A stretch of DNA of 64,000 nt from Desulfosediminicola flagellatus (GTDB taxonomy: Bacteria > Desulfobacterota > Desulfobulbia > Desulfobulbales > Desulfocapsaceae): positions 5,660,501 through 5,724,500 of the forward strand of contig NZ_CP050698.1 in NCBI RefSeq assembly GCF_005116655.2. The letters run 5' to 3'. A model generated the notes under the pieces. It worked only from the letters and a program-made list of their open reading frames with translations. It was not told the DNA's origin and ran no database searches. This document shows, one piece after another, positions 55,281 through 64,000 of this stretch (positions are counted from its first letter, which is position 1; each line of letters begins with the position of its first letter). A program made the position numbers and the translations under genes.

Positions 55281-56219
55281 ATGTCTACTCCCCCTATAAT
55301 TCTGCTTGGAATCATCACCTGTAAACGCCCGAATCTCCTTACTGAACTCCTGGAAAGTATTATTGTCCAATCAATATTCTCAACTCCTGTAAAGGTCGAG
55401 ACAGTCATTATAGATAATGATGATGAACAGAGCGGACGACCTGTGTTTAACGAGTTCGTAGAAAAATTCCCCTGCAAACTCGAATATCTTTCTGAAATAC
55501 AAAGAGGCATTCCTTATGCTCGAAATCGAGTGATAGATGCCGCCATTGCCAGCGATGCACAATATATCGTCTTTATTGATGATGACGAAACCGCAGCACC
55601 AGACTGGTTGCTCGCCCTTCATACTATTATTACCACCAATAACGTTGACGCCGTGCAAGGCCAGGTAATAAGTCTTCTACCAGAAAAAAACACCCCGCGA
55701 TGGGCAACTATGGCTAAGCGTAAGGCTTGGAATAAGAAAGAAGGGCAACCCAGAAAAGGAATGTCCACCAACAATGTTATTTTCTCATCCTCTCTCGTTA
55801 CTGACAAAGGCTTGAGATTTGATGAACGATTCGCTCTTTCCGGTGGTAGCGATATCGATTTTTTCAATCGTTCTGCCGAGACAGGCAGTAAACATATCTG
55901 GACCAACACGGCAACGGTTTACGAAAAAATACCGCATACCAGGCTCACCGTACAATGGCAGTTTCAACGACTTTTCAGGGTTGGAGCCGCAACTACACAT
56001 ATGTCGGTACAACAAAAAGGATATGCGTACACCCTCATGCGCTACTTCCCTAAAATAGTATCACGATTGATTCTGGGCCCACTTCTGCTCATTTCTGTAG
56101 GAATTGTCTCCAGCAAAGCATTTCTTACCTCAATTCACTGGACAGGTTCAGCAATAGGATTGGTCCTTGGCTTTTTTGGAATCCTCGGCAAAGAGTATCA
56201 GACAATTCATGGTAATTGA
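55281..56219 (+). CDS. Glycosyltransferase family 2 protein
   Basis: A 312-residue GT2 enzyme. IILLGIITCKRPNLLTELLE begins the fold, VETVIIDNDDEQSG and IVFIDDDETAAPDWLLAL give the DxD metal site, and ALSGGSDIDFFNRS holds the catalytic acidic region; a C-terminal hydrophobic pair of helices (LGPLLLISVGIVS, GSAIGLVLGFFGILG) anchors it to the membrane. It transfers a sugar in surface-polysaccharide synthesis. The ATG is preceded by CGGTGAACC; a GTG nine bases upstream is in frame but less convincing. It overlaps the next gene's alternative TTG start. Confidence 0.87.
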   Translation: MSTPPIILLGIITCKRPNLLTELLESIIVQSIFSTPVKVETVIIDNDDEQSGRPVFNEFVEKFPCKLEYLSEIQRGIPYARNRVIDAAIASDAQYIVFIDDDETAAPDWLLALHTIITTNNVDAVQGQVISLLPEKNTPRWATMAKRKAWNKKEGQPRKGMSTNNVIFSSSLVTDKGLRFDERFALSGGSDIDFFNRSAETGSKHIWTNTATVYEKIPHTRLTVQWQFQRLFRVGAATTHMSVQQKGYAYTLMRYFPKIVSRLILGPLLLISVGIVSSKAFLTSIHWTGSAIGLVLGFFGILGKEYQTIHGN

Positions 56220-56227
56220 AAGAAAAT

Positions 56228-56905
56228 ATGTATAAACAGAAATACAGGTTGTTGAGAAAATTTGGCGTCAGGCAGAAAAATATTACCAAACATGATCTTG
56301 CGACCTGTTCTGAAAAAAAATTCTTCTTTATTCATGTACCAAAGACAGCCGGGAAAAGCCTCCGTCTTTCTCTGTTTGGTCAGGCAAATGGAGCACGTCA
56401 TTGCAGCGCACTTCACATAAAGAGATGTTACCCTCATTTATGGAGTGATTCTTTCACATTCTGCTTTGTTCGCAACCCGTATGATCGGTTGTACTCTGCC
56501 TACAAATATTTAAACAGTGGAGGAAATTCACAAAATAATGACCTCCAGTTTAAATCCAGAATATTGTGTAATGTTAACAGCTTTGAAGAATTTGTTTGCG
56601 ACTGGCTGACGAGTGACAGGGTTTACGCTTACACGCATTTTATCCCGCAATATGAATTTATATATCAGAACGATGAATGCCTGGTCGACCACATAGGAAA
56701 ATTTGAAAATCTTGAAGAAGAGTATGAAGTTGTTCGTGATAAATTGAACTTACCTGATCGCTTGATGCACCTAAATCGTTCAGAGCAAAAAGCAAAAACA
56801 GCTATTTCCGATGTCTACTCATCTGCTATGGCCAGAAAAGTTGAGGAAATATATCGTAAGGATTTCATGCTATTGGGATACCGGCAAACCCTTGAGGATT
56901 GCTAA
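56228..56905 (+). CDS. Sulfotransferase family protein (Sulfotransfer_2)
   Basis: A 225-residue enzyme. KKFFFIHVPKTAGKSLRLSL is the 5'-phosphosulfate loop of PAPS-dependent sulfotransferases, and FVRNPYDRLYSAYKYL the 3'-phosphate binding motif. It transfers sulfate from PAPS to a glycan. The ATG at 56228 lies 9 bp past the previous stop; a TTG at 56216 would overlap it. It is translationally close to the GT2 gene and forms one cluster with the next sulfotransferase. Confidence 0.85.
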   Translation: MYKQKYRLLRKFGVRQKNITKHDLATCSEKKFFFIHVPKTAGKSLRLSLFGQANGARHCSALHIKRCYPHLWSDSFTFCFVRNPYDRLYSAYKYLNSGGNSQNNDLQFKSRILCNVNSFEEFVCDWLTSDRVYAYTHFIPQYEFIYQNDECLVDHIGKFENLEEEYEVVRDKLNLPDRLMHLNRSEQKAKTAISDVYSSAMARKVEEIYRKDFMLLGYRQTLEDC

Positions 56906-57014
56906 AGACAGTATAAGCCTTTCAGTTTCAGGCAATTAATCATGTTTCTTTTTCTCTCCTCACTCCTCACTACGTTTCGATAATAACCACCTTCTTTCAT
57001 TCATTTACTACATT

Positions 57015-57728
57015 ATGATCTGTCATCACTACAAATGCGTTTTTATCCATATCCCTAAAAATGCAGGACAAAGCATTGAACATGTCTTTCTAAAATCACT
57101 CGGTTTAACGTGGGAAACCCGTGCCTCGTTACTCCTCAGAGAGAATGGCCATCCAGCTTTAGGGCCTCCACGATTGGCCCACCTCAAAGCGCAAGATTAC
57201 GTCGGCTGTAACTATCTGAGTCAGGAGTTATTTGATACATATTATAGATTTACTTTTGTCAGAAATCCCTGGAGCCGCGTAGTCTCTTTGTATAAATATT
57301 TAGGATATAGCCGCAGACTTTCCTTTAAGGACTTTTTAAAGGATACATTTCTACACGGCATACTCCCCAATATGTATTGGTTTGTGTGTCCTCAAAGTGA
57401 ACTCATTTACTCTGAAGATGGTGAATTGCTGGTTGACTACATAGGCAGATTTGAAACCTTGCAATCCGATTTTGACCAAATATGCATGCATATCGGATTT
57501 CCCCAAACACCCTTACCTCATATCAACATTTCCAGAGAAAAAAGAGATACCCAAAACTTTCTGCAAAGAGGTGGAACTGCAATCATGAACAGATTGAGAA
57601 AAGCTGATTCATTCCCCAGTTATGCCTCATATTGCGACTATTATGATCAGGAAACATTTGATATCGTAGCTGATATTTACCAAAAAGATATCGACAACTT
57701 CAAGTATTCTTTTCGGTCTCTTCCCTAA
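57015..57728 (+). CDS. Sulfotransferase family protein (Sulfotransfer_2)
   Basis: A 237-residue paralogue of the preceding enzyme. CVFIHIPKNAGQSIEHVFLK is the phosphosulfate loop and FTFVRNPWSRVVSLYKYLGY the 3'-phosphate motif; the start MICHHYKCVFIHIPKNAG is the usual short lead for this family. It is likely to sulfate another position on the same surface glycan. It is 110 bp downstream, with GTGAGG-like low-complexity sequence between. Confidence 0.87.
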   Translation: MICHHYKCVFIHIPKNAGQSIEHVFLKSLGLTWETRASLLLRENGHPALGPPRLAHLKAQDYVGCNYLSQELFDTYYRFTFVRNPWSRVVSLYKYLGYSRRLSFKDFLKDTFLHGILPNMYWFVCPQSELIYSEDGELLVDYIGRFETLQSDFDQICMHIGFPQTPLPHINISREKRDTQNFLQRGGTAIMNRLRKADSFPSYASYCDYYDQETFDIVADIYQKDIDNFKYSFRSLP

Positions 57729-58389
57729 TTATGCTTCACTTTCGAAACTGGATGACACCTGGCAAATACACAGGAAAACATCCATGTAATTAATACGTCT
57801 ATATTGTAGGAGTAACCTCACTATTTCCCCTTCAACAATATGGTCTCATTCCGATAATTTGCTATCTTTTGCCTTTCAAAGAAACGCATACAACAACGAC
57901 AAAACAATGACTTAACATTTTACACAAGCTCTATATCCATGCTAGAATCAAGTAGGCAGTAAGTGATTAACGGGGGTAAAAATGGAAACGATCAGTGTTT
58001 GCATGGCAATGATTTTAATCGCCTCGTATTGCAAGGGCAGAGCTCTTGCGGCAACAGTCATACGCTCATATGCATCAACCTTAACCTTAGCAGAAAACGT
58101 AAACTCCTTTTTTGCTGCCAGCCCGATAAGCGACAATACCTGGATCCTCACACGTAGCATCTCTACATCATCACATACTCTTCCTGAACCCACAGCCCAT
58201 GTTCATCTTCAGAACCCGGCCTTCAGCTATTGCATGGGTATACAGGAAATACAGATACGTATTTAGAACGAAACTGCCTTCTCAGGCGGCCAATATCTCC
58301 AGTCTTTTCTTTAAGCAGTGAACTACCGGCACAGCCCTTCATTCTGGGGTTCTATCAACATGTCACCACTAAGAAAAAAGGAGAATTCT
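57729..58389. other. Intergenic region before the beta-propeller gene
   Basis: 660 bp. A plus frame (57982-58266, 94 residues) follows AACGGGGGTAAAA but its product is not recognised and its codon use is unconvincing, so it is not called. No strong hairpins are seen. Confidence 0.4.
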
Positions 58390-59076
58390 ATGGAATTGAT
58401 ACTTACAAAAACCCTGGATTTACCCCAACATCCTGATGGATTAGTGATAACCGGCAACTCTGTATGGATTTCAGGTGGCAAAAACGGAAAATTAGAACGA
58501 TACAAAAAAAGTGCATCCCCTGAAGTTATGGCAGACAAAAGCATCTCGGAAATATCCGGGGCAGATGGCGGAATTACCAGGCACGGGAATACATTCTATG
58601 CGGCAACAGCAAAGGAGAGGATTCTGTCAAGAATTGATCCGGCAACGGGTTTAAAGGAAGATATTTTAGATTTAAAAACACTCCACGGCGGCAACTATAG
58701 CGGAGGAATCCGGGCTAGAAACAGTATTGTCAATGACCTTGCGTGGCACGCTGACACACTCTGGGTCGCAGTTGAAGCCGGCTATTCAAGCTGTATTCTT
58801 CAGATAGACGTCGATAATAAAAAAATTCTTCAGGGATTCTGGTCTCCAGGCCCTAAACCAATGGGATTGGATTTCGATGTTGACGGTAAGCGCCTTTGGG
58901 TAGTTGAGGGCCGCAGCAACAGCCTGGTCGATCTTGACACAAAAGGAAAATGGCTCGGTACAGAGGCAAAAATCCCGATCTCAGCAGTGCGCAGTCTGAG
59001 TATAGACCATAATAATAATTTTTGGACCGCCGATGCACACGATGCACGTATTTACTGCATAAAAAAGGAGGACTAG
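58390..59076 (+). CDS. Beta-propeller (NHL/SMP-30-like) protein
   Basis: A 228-residue protein starting MELILTKTLDLPQHPDGLVI; AAAAAAGGAGAATTCT precedes this ATG, better than an in-frame start at 58318. Repeating blades (ISGADGGITRHGNTFYAATA, LAWHADTLWVAVEAGYSSCI, DFDVDGKRLWVVEGRSNSLV, LSIDHNNNFWTADAHDARIY) fit a propeller of about six blades. No signal peptide is seen, so it is cytoplasmic. It may bind a ligand or partner. The next gene, a caspase-like protease, starts 4 bp after its stop, so they act together. Confidence 0.8.
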   Translation: MELILTKTLDLPQHPDGLVITGNSVWISGGKNGKLERYKKSASPEVMADKSISEISGADGGITRHGNTFYAATAKERILSRIDPATGLKEDILDLKTLHGGNYSGGIRARNSIVNDLAWHADTLWVAVEAGYSSCILQIDVDNKKILQGFWSPGPKPMGLDFDVDGKRLWVVEGRSNSLVDLDTKGKWLGTEAKIPISAVRSLSIDHNNNFWTADAHDARIYCIKKED

Positions 59077-59079
59077 ATC

Positions 59080-60966
59080 ATGGGTCAACGTTACGCAGTT
59101 CTTATATCATCTACAGCCTCACCTTTTATGAATGAGTTTTTCTTTGACGTCGTAAATATGCGCCAAACGCTTTTAAATTACGACTTCAACGCTAACAACA
59201 TTTTTGTTCTTTATGGGAACGGTACTGACTACTCCCATCCATCATTCCCCGCAGCTAAATACAACCCAGCCCCGCCCATCACAAATTTGGCAGCAACAAT
59301 TACCAATGTCCAGCAAATATTCACCGACCTTTCTGCAGGCACCAACGGCTTCCCGCAAGTGACCAATCAGGATTTGCTCTTTGTCTACACCTTCGACCAC
59401 GGTGATGATCAAGACTCTATGTTCAACGCGATCAGCACTCTTTGCCTTAATGACGGCAAGATGCGTGCAGATGATTTTGCCACAGCTGTCGATCAGATCA
59501 ATTATGCATATAGAATTTTCTGCATGCAGCAATGCTTCAGCGGAGGATTTATCCCCCATCTGACCAATGCACGCACTGTCATTCTCACAGCGGCAGCTGA
59601 TGATGAAGTTGCATACCCCACTGATACTGAAAGGGAGATTATCTCTGACCCGACTCTCGGCAATGTTACCTACCCTCATGGTGAGTTCAATTGGCATTTA
59701 TTTGCAGCACTCGACGGCCAGACCCTGACGGGAACCCCGGTTAATGCCGACGATGATGCAAACACATTCCTGACTATGCGTGAAGTGTTTGATTACATAG
59801 AGGGTATCGAGTCGTCATCAGAAACACCCCAATACGATGATGGCAATCGTGAGCTGGGCGAGCGATTGCATTTGAACTTTGCCGATCTGTGCATGCGTGA
59901 CAATCTTTCCGATGTGGGCATAGAACCCACCACTGGCAGCAGCATTTGCAGAAGTCCGGATATCTGTCATTTCAGAAATCAACTACTGGACCCCGGAGCC
60001 GCATTGCTCACTCCAGCCGCCCTCAGCCAGGACACCCATTTTGAAGATATTGAAAAAGGGCAGAGCAACTGGATATATCTGCGTATTCGCAACAGAGGAT
60101 ACACACCGGGCAATGCAAATGTAGACCTCTACTGGACACGACCATCCACCCTGCCGACCCCTGCAAGCTGGACAAGTATAGGTTCCGTACCCGTCCCGGT
60201 AGTCCCGGTTGATGAAACCATAGTAGCCGGGCCACTGGAATGGCCATCGGATCAACTCCCTGATTCTAAACATTGTTGCTTTATAGGTATTTTATCCAAT
60301 GCCCAGGATCCAGCCCCGGACCTGAGCTCGATCACAGATTCAACAAGTTTCAGACAATTAATCAGAGAAAACAACAATGTGGTCTGGAAAAATTTTGATG
60401 TAGAAGACATGTTCGGTGGTGGCTTCGCCCATGTAGAATTTCAGATTCAGGGATGGCCCAGGGTTCATTGTATCAGCGATCTGGAGCTCGACCTGAGTGA
60501 ACTACCCGATGGCTGTAAAGCGAGTATGAAAATCGTTAAACGTATTACACAAAATTCCACGCTTGTGAATATGCAGCCTATGGATGAAAGTGCCCTGTAC
60601 GTTCAATTCAAGCTTGGCAAAGACCCATTGAGCGCTATTCGTCATATGGAACTTAAACCCAGTGACAATACAGAAGCGATCCTCTTTATAGAACTTCCTG
60701 AGGATGCACCGGACGGTGTCTATGACTTCTGGATTCGGCAGCTGGTCGATGGGCGTGAAGTAGGTCGTATCTCGCGGCGCATTGCCATCGGTGATCATCC
60801 GTATGTCGGCAACCGTAACACCAAAGAATTGCATATTAATGGCAAATGCAATTGGATACGGAAAATGAGCTCAACAAATCGAGTAGCTTTCCGCGACATA
60901 GAACGTGCAATTCATCAGGGCTATAACGGCTGCGCGACCTGCATGCCTGAGATAGATACTGATTGA
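59080..60966 (+). CDS. Caspase-like (clan CD) cysteine peptidase with Ig-like and Zn-ribbon domains
   Basis: A 628-residue protein. The N-terminal about 250 residues are a caspase/legumain-like domain: YAVLISSTASPFMNEFFFDV, catalytic histidine in VYTFDHGDDQD (H107) and cysteine in CMQQCFSGGF (C152). A beta-sandwich follows (KGQSNWIYLRIRNRGYTPGN, CARDB-like) and a further Ig-like stretch. The C-terminus has a small cysteine-zinc motif (KELHINGKCNWIRKM to GYNGCATCMP, C618 and C621). No signal peptide. GGAGGA precedes the ATG. Such multi-domain caspase-like proteins are often effectors or processing enzymes. Confidence 0.85.
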   Translation: MGQRYAVLISSTASPFMNEFFFDVVNMRQTLLNYDFNANNIFVLYGNGTDYSHPSFPAAKYNPAPPITNLAATITNVQQIFTDLSAGTNGFPQVTNQDLLFVYTFDHGDDQDSMFNAISTLCLNDGKMRADDFATAVDQINYAYRIFCMQQCFSGGFIPHLTNARTVILTAAADDEVAYPTDTEREIISDPTLGNVTYPHGEFNWHLFAALDGQTLTGTPVNADDDANTFLTMREVFDYIEGIESSSETPQYDDGNRELGERLHLNFADLCMRDNLSDVGIEPTTGSSICRSPDICHFRNQLLDPGAALLTPAALSQDTHFEDIEKGQSNWIYLRIRNRGYTPGNANVDLYWTRPSTLPTPASWTSIGSVPVPVVPVDETIVAGPLEWPSDQLPDSKHCCFIGILSNAQDPAPDLSSITDSTSFRQLIRENNNVVWKNFDVEDMFGGGFAHVEFQIQGWPRVHCISDLELDLSELPDGCKASMKIVKRITQNSTLVNMQPMDESALYVQFKLGKDPLSAIRHMELKPSDNTEAILFIELPEDAPDGVYDFWIRQLVDGREVGRISRRIAIGDHPYVGNRNTKELHINGKCNWIRKMSSTNRVAFRDIERAIHQGYNGCATCMPEIDTD

Positions 60967-61030
60967 TTCGAAAATCAGCATAGTAGTATGTGTTTTTGAC
61001 ATTCCCGCGTGATGTTTCCCCCACACAGCG

Positions 61031-61062
61031 AGGGCGCAACCCTCATTCGATGATTGCGCCCT
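61031..61062. terminator. Hairpin between convergent genes
   Basis: AGGGCGCAA and TTGCGCCCT pair around 14 nt, between the convergent peptidase and cyclase genes; a bidirectional terminator is likely. Confidence 0.6.
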
Positions 61063-61233
61063 TCCCGGCCTGAGTTTGCTGAATACTCTCATGACCAGTC
61101 CCTTCGCTATGCTCCAGTAATCCGTGTTAAACTGTAAAACCTCACGTGTTATATCACTTAAGCCATTTCTAAAGCTTCTCATTCAAAATTTACGAGTCAA
61201 TAGGTTTGGCAATGTAGTCGTTCATGCCAGCCT

Positions 61234-62904
61234 TCAGAAAGAAAGAGAAACTACCCGGTTCCTCCCCTGTTCCTTTGCCAGATATAGGGCTTTATCTGCC
61301 ATATGGATCAAATCATCGGGCGAGAATTCATCGTCCGGAACTCTACCAGCAACACCCAGGCTCAAGGTAACAACGTCACTGTTGAAAGATGCACGATGTG
61401 GGATTGCTAAATCCTCTATTGAAGCCCTCATCCTCTCAGCTACCAGCAACGCATTTTCTACCGGGGTTTCCGGCAGAAGAACGATGAACTCTTCACCGCC
61501 ATACCGTGCTACACAATCGACTGGGAGCCGTGCATTATTTTCAAGTGATTTGGCAACCTGTTGCAAACAGGCATCTCCGCACTGATGGCCGTACATATCG
61601 TTAAAATTTTTGAAGCCATCTATATCGCACATGATAACAGATAACACCTCACCATTTCGTTGTTGCCTTTTCCACTCCCCGGCAAAGACCTCATTGAAAT
61701 GTCGCCGGTTCGGGATAAGAGTAAGAGGGTCCAGTCGTGCCAGTTTATTCAGCTCATCATTTGCCAGTTTAAGCCGCTCTTCGATAACGGACCTTTTCCT
61801 GATTTCACTCTTCAAATCTTCTATAAACAGATCAAGCTGTTGAGTCTGATTCTCGGTTTTCTCCAACATAAGGTTGAAACCATGGGCCAGGACACCAATT
61901 TCATCCTTCGAGTAAATATCTGCACGCACAGTGTAATCGGATTTATCATGTACTTTTTGTATCACAGCCTCCAGTCCCGACAACGGTTTTAATATCACAC
62001 GATTTACAAAGTATCCAAGAGCAACAGCGGCCCCTCCGCCGACTAAAAGTATAAGAACTAATGCGTAGTATATTGACATGAGCCCAGCTTTGGTGATTTC
62101 CCGAGGAAAGATCACATGGATGCATATGGCAGGTCGATCGAGAAAATCCTTGATAATGGTATGAACAACCATGCTGTCATTATCAATTTTTTCAAAGAAA
62201 TATTCTGCATTCTTATCCACCTTGACTCTGGCGCCATTAAGTGGTCGTGTTTTTCCAGAAATATCTATGTTATCCATAGAGAAATCGACGCGGGTCTGGT
62301 TTCGAATTCTCTCCACAGATGTATCACCAAGCAATCGCCCCATAATCAGGACACCATGGGAGGGTCCCTGCCGACTGCTTTTCAGTATCTGGCGTGCAGC
62401 AACAAGTAAAGGGCCTCTTGAGCTTAAAACGATACCTCTGTTCCCACGTTCATATGGCAAACTCCCATCATCAGGAAAGTTGAGAAGAAAGGTTTTCAAT
62501 TCAGGATTAGCAAGTATCGGTTCAGGAGTGATATCTTTCTCATTCTCAAGGTCATATCCGCCCTCCCAAACTACGCTTCCGGACGCATCAACCAGAATAA
62601 TAAGGTTCAGTCCTCCTGATGAGAATGATTCGGATTCAAGATTTGACTGCTCAAATTCACTATCAATGGTTTCGATATATTCGTAGGTATCATCCCAAAA
62701 TGCCCAATCCTTACAATATGTATCCAGATGTTCGATTTCATTGCTGATAGCTCCCCTTACCCTTTCCAGATTTTCTATAGCCGCAGCCTCTTCAAGAACT
62801 GTGTATGTGGGAAAAATGATAAAACGATGAATGGCATAGTCCGCCACCAGAAAGGAAACAGTTAGCACAATCAGAAATGTTATTACTTTGGCGCGTAGTT
62901 TCAT
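61234..62904 (-). CDS. Membrane diguanylate cyclase (CHASE4-HAMP-GGDEF)
   Basis: A 556-residue protein. The N-terminal helix (VITFLIVLTVSFLVADYAIH) and a second one (LMSIYYALVLILLVGGGAAV) bracket a periplasmic CHASE4 domain (TYCKDWAFWDDTYEYIETID). A HAMP-type region (NRVILKPLSGLEAVIQKVHD) and a coiled coil lead to GGDEF; the active site is YGGEEF (469-473). It makes cyclic-di-GMP in response to an external signal. At the usual I-site (RxxD) the sequence is LPVD, so product inhibition may be absent. No strong ribosome-binding site. Confidence 0.92.
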   Translation of the reverse strand: MKLRAKVITFLIVLTVSFLVADYAIHRFIIFPTYTVLEEAAAIENLERVRGAISNEIEHLDTYCKDWAFWDDTYEYIETIDSEFEQSNLESESFSSGGLNLIILVDASGSVVWEGGYDLENEKDITPEPILANPELKTFLLNFPDDGSLPYERGNRGIVLSSRGPLLVAARQILKSSRQGPSHGVLIMGRLLGDTSVERIRNQTRVDFSMDNIDISGKTRPLNGARVKVDKNAEYFFEKIDNDSMVVHTIIKDFLDRPAICIHVIFPREITKAGLMSIYYALVLILLVGGGAAVALGYFVNRVILKPLSGLEAVIQKVHDKSDYTVRADIYSKDEIGVLAHGFNLMLEKTENQTQQLDLFIEDLKSEIRKRSVIEERLKLANDELNKLARLDPLTLIPNRRHFNEVFAGEWKRQQRNGEVLSVIMCDIDGFKNFNDMYGHQCGDACLQQVAKSLENNARLPVDCVARYGGEEFIVLLPETPVENALLVAERMRASIEDLAIPHRASFNSDVVTLSLGVAGRVPDDEFSPDDLIHMADKALYLAKEQGRNRVVSLSF

Positions 62905-63490
62905 ATTTTTCTAACAGACAGAATTGTATTAGCGGGAATCAGTACACATCTCGGTCCCCATTCCCGTAGACTGCTTTCTCCGAGTAATACGTTTTTTATC
63001 ATTTATGTAGTTGGCTCTGCTTAATGATAGCGTCAGACTCAAGCGAGATGGTAGAAATAACTTTGCATGAAGCAATTACCTCATACCCCATAAAGGTAAA
63101 GGACAGGCAATTGCCGTGTTTTTTTTGTAGGAAACCAATGGAGTGCATGAACAAGCAACCACATGTTATATATATGATTATCCGTTAATAAATTATTTTC
63201 GCATGGCTATTTTGGCATTTATCAAAAACGTTAGACTCTATTGAAACACGCCTCAAAGAAAAGAAGACGGATAATTTTTTAGTACGATTTATCCATTTCA
63301 AACATCCCAAATACAGAAGGGTGCAACCATCATATGATGGTTGCACCCTTCTGTATTTGGTGAAGACTTCCGGGAACAGCAGAGACGAAGTTGCTCTACA
63401 GGTTGTTTTTTCTTCCTGAAGAAATTCCTATTCCCGGACAGCCTTCCAGGCTGTGACTATCTCTTTTCTCATTGACATGGATTCAATCAA
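62905..63490. other. Intergenic region with perfect palindrome
   Basis: About 590 bp, AT-rich, without a supported gene. It holds the 54-bp palindrome (63307-63360), a GGCAATTGCC palindrome near 63108-63117 before a T run, and an ACAGCCT/AGGCTGT hairpin at 63438-63454 that could end the downstream minus-strand transcript. Confidence 0.5.
63307..63360. repeat. Perfect 54-bp palindrome
   Basis: Each half is 27 bp and exactly self-complementary, centred on ATCATATGAT with no spacer; the arm contains GGGTGCAACC. Likely a bidirectional terminator or a structural/recombination site. The 61031 hairpin has a related GGGCGCAACC arm. Confidence 0.8.
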
Positions 63491-63916
63491 TCAGCGCTTC
63501 CCGCCCTTCTGCTCATCACAGGAAACTGTCTGCAGATTTGGACATGTTATCACATCTTCGAGACCATCCCACCCACCCAAGTAGGGTAGCAGTCGCTCAT
63601 CGGTAAACCCCTGGATATGCATGCTGTCTATACGAATCAGCGGGCGTCGGATCAATATTGGAGATTCAATCATCATTTGCGTTGCTTCAGCGAAACTCAA
63701 TCCTGCCGGATCAATTTCACCATTCTTGATTGCAGGAGCAGTACCGTTCATTATCTCAATAGCGGATTTTCCTTCAATAAACGGCAAGAGTGTTTCTTCT
63801 GTCCAGGGATAGGTAAGAATATTCACACACCGTAATGTGTGCCCAGCCTGGCGTAGAATATGTTTCTGTTTTTCACCATTGATACAACCAGGTTTTTCAA
63901 AATATTCTATCTCCAT
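63491..63916 (-). CDS. Nitrogenase-associated ArsC-like protein (NifO family)
   Basis: A 141-residue thioredoxin-fold protein. EYFEKPGCINGEKQKHILRQ at the N-terminus keeps a single cysteine, not the redox CxxC, as in NifO/ArsC-type proteins; PILIRRPLIRID is the ArsC substrate-loop motif. Proteins of this kind accompany nitrogen fixation genes and affect metal or cofactor handling. AGAGGAG precedes the ATG. Nif genes may continue beyond the right edge, but none is seen here, so the link is inferred. Confidence 0.75.
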   Translation of the reverse strand: MEIEYFEKPGCINGEKQKHILRQAGHTLRCVNILTYPWTEETLLPFIEGKSAIEIMNGTAPAIKNGEIDPAGLSFAEATQMMIESPILIRRPLIRIDSMHIQGFTDERLLPYLGGWDGLEDVITCPNLQTVSCDEQKGGKR

Positions 63917-63948
63917 ACACTCTCCTCTTTCTTTTACTCAGTCTATAG

Positions 63949-64000
63949 TTACAGGTCGTGCATGCCGCCACTCCAACTGCAGGCACCGCAATAGAACCGT
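63949..64000 (-). CDS. Possible C-terminus of a cysteine-containing protein (partial)
   Basis: The minus strand reads RFYCGACSWSGGMHDL and a stop at 63949, ending 33 bp before the NifO-like gene. The CxxC suggests a metal-binding end. A second frame (to 63938) is also open, so the reading frame is not certain. Confidence 0.3.
   Translation of the reverse strand, partial: RFYCGACSWSGGMHDL

Noticed and set aside
57982..58266. 94-residue frame before the beta-propeller gene
   Set aside because: Start signal is acceptable but the product is not recognised and a competing frame covers the other strand.
1..64000. tRNA, rRNA and CRISPR arrays
   Set aside because: Looked for cloverleaf-like sequences, rRNA signatures and regularly spaced repeats; none was convincing.

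Overview
The window looks like chromosomal DNA of a Gram-negative anaerobe, most likely a sulfate- or sulfur-metabolising member of the Desulfobacterota. This is inferred from gene content and not from a marker gene: a DUF3786 protein with a corrinoid-protein-type Fe-S domain, a GAF-ANTAR antiterminator, two FMN-binding glutamate-synthase-like proteins, a nitrogenase-associated ArsC-like protein, DUF3124 and DUF2780 proteins. No rRNA, tRNA, CRISPR array or intact insertion sequence is visible.

Region 1-9968 (minus strand) is the upstream part of a DISARM/Druantia-like defence operon: a 1741-residue SF2 helicase with DUF1998 and a nuclease-like C-terminus, a DrmD-like SNF2 ATPase, and an N6-adenine methyltransferase that runs off the left edge. 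Region 10442-13483 is an accessory patch: an MFS transporter, a frameshifted AlbA/HATPase regulator, and a second copy of the 3' end of the transporter gene. Region 13617-19406 is a coherent amino-acid catabolism cluster (PLP decarboxylase; divergently RidA, D-cysteine desulfhydrase/cysteate-lyase-like enzyme, DAACS symporter, GntR regulator).

Region 19522-24148 holds an alarmone synthetase, several unknown proteins and DUF3124. A GAF-ANTAR protein (24178) is followed by a leader with a hexaloop hairpin overlapping an intrinsic terminator, in front of a glutamate-synthase-like gene (25550); this is probably an ANTAR-controlled attenuator. A KaiC-like/XRE/cupin fusion, a TPR-like secreted protein and a SNF2-SWIM gene pair follow.

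Region 33499-38874 is a complete four-gene Wadjet (JetABCD) anti-plasmid operon with overlapping genes. Downstream are housekeeping or metabolic genes: a second glutamate-synthase-like protein, DUF2780, GDPD, a COG2509 flavoprotein, a MoaE-like protein, an acyl-CoA synthetase, a secreted nuclease, an EamA exporter (plus a decayed EamA remnant) and a Gfo/Idh/MocA oxidoreductase.

Region 51599-53544 has two divergent genes that share an identically spaced four-cysteine Fe-S motif, one fused to a LuxR HTH. Region 54007-57728 is a surface-glycan cluster of two glycosyltransferases and two sulfotransferases, with a duplicated upstream leader and a small MITE-like element. Region 58390-60966 is a tightly coupled pair: a beta-propeller protein and a caspase-like protease. 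The right end has a CHASE4-HAMP-GGDEF diguanylate cyclase, a perfect 54-bp palindrome and a NifO/ArsC-like protein. Short dispersed repeats occur between genes throughout.
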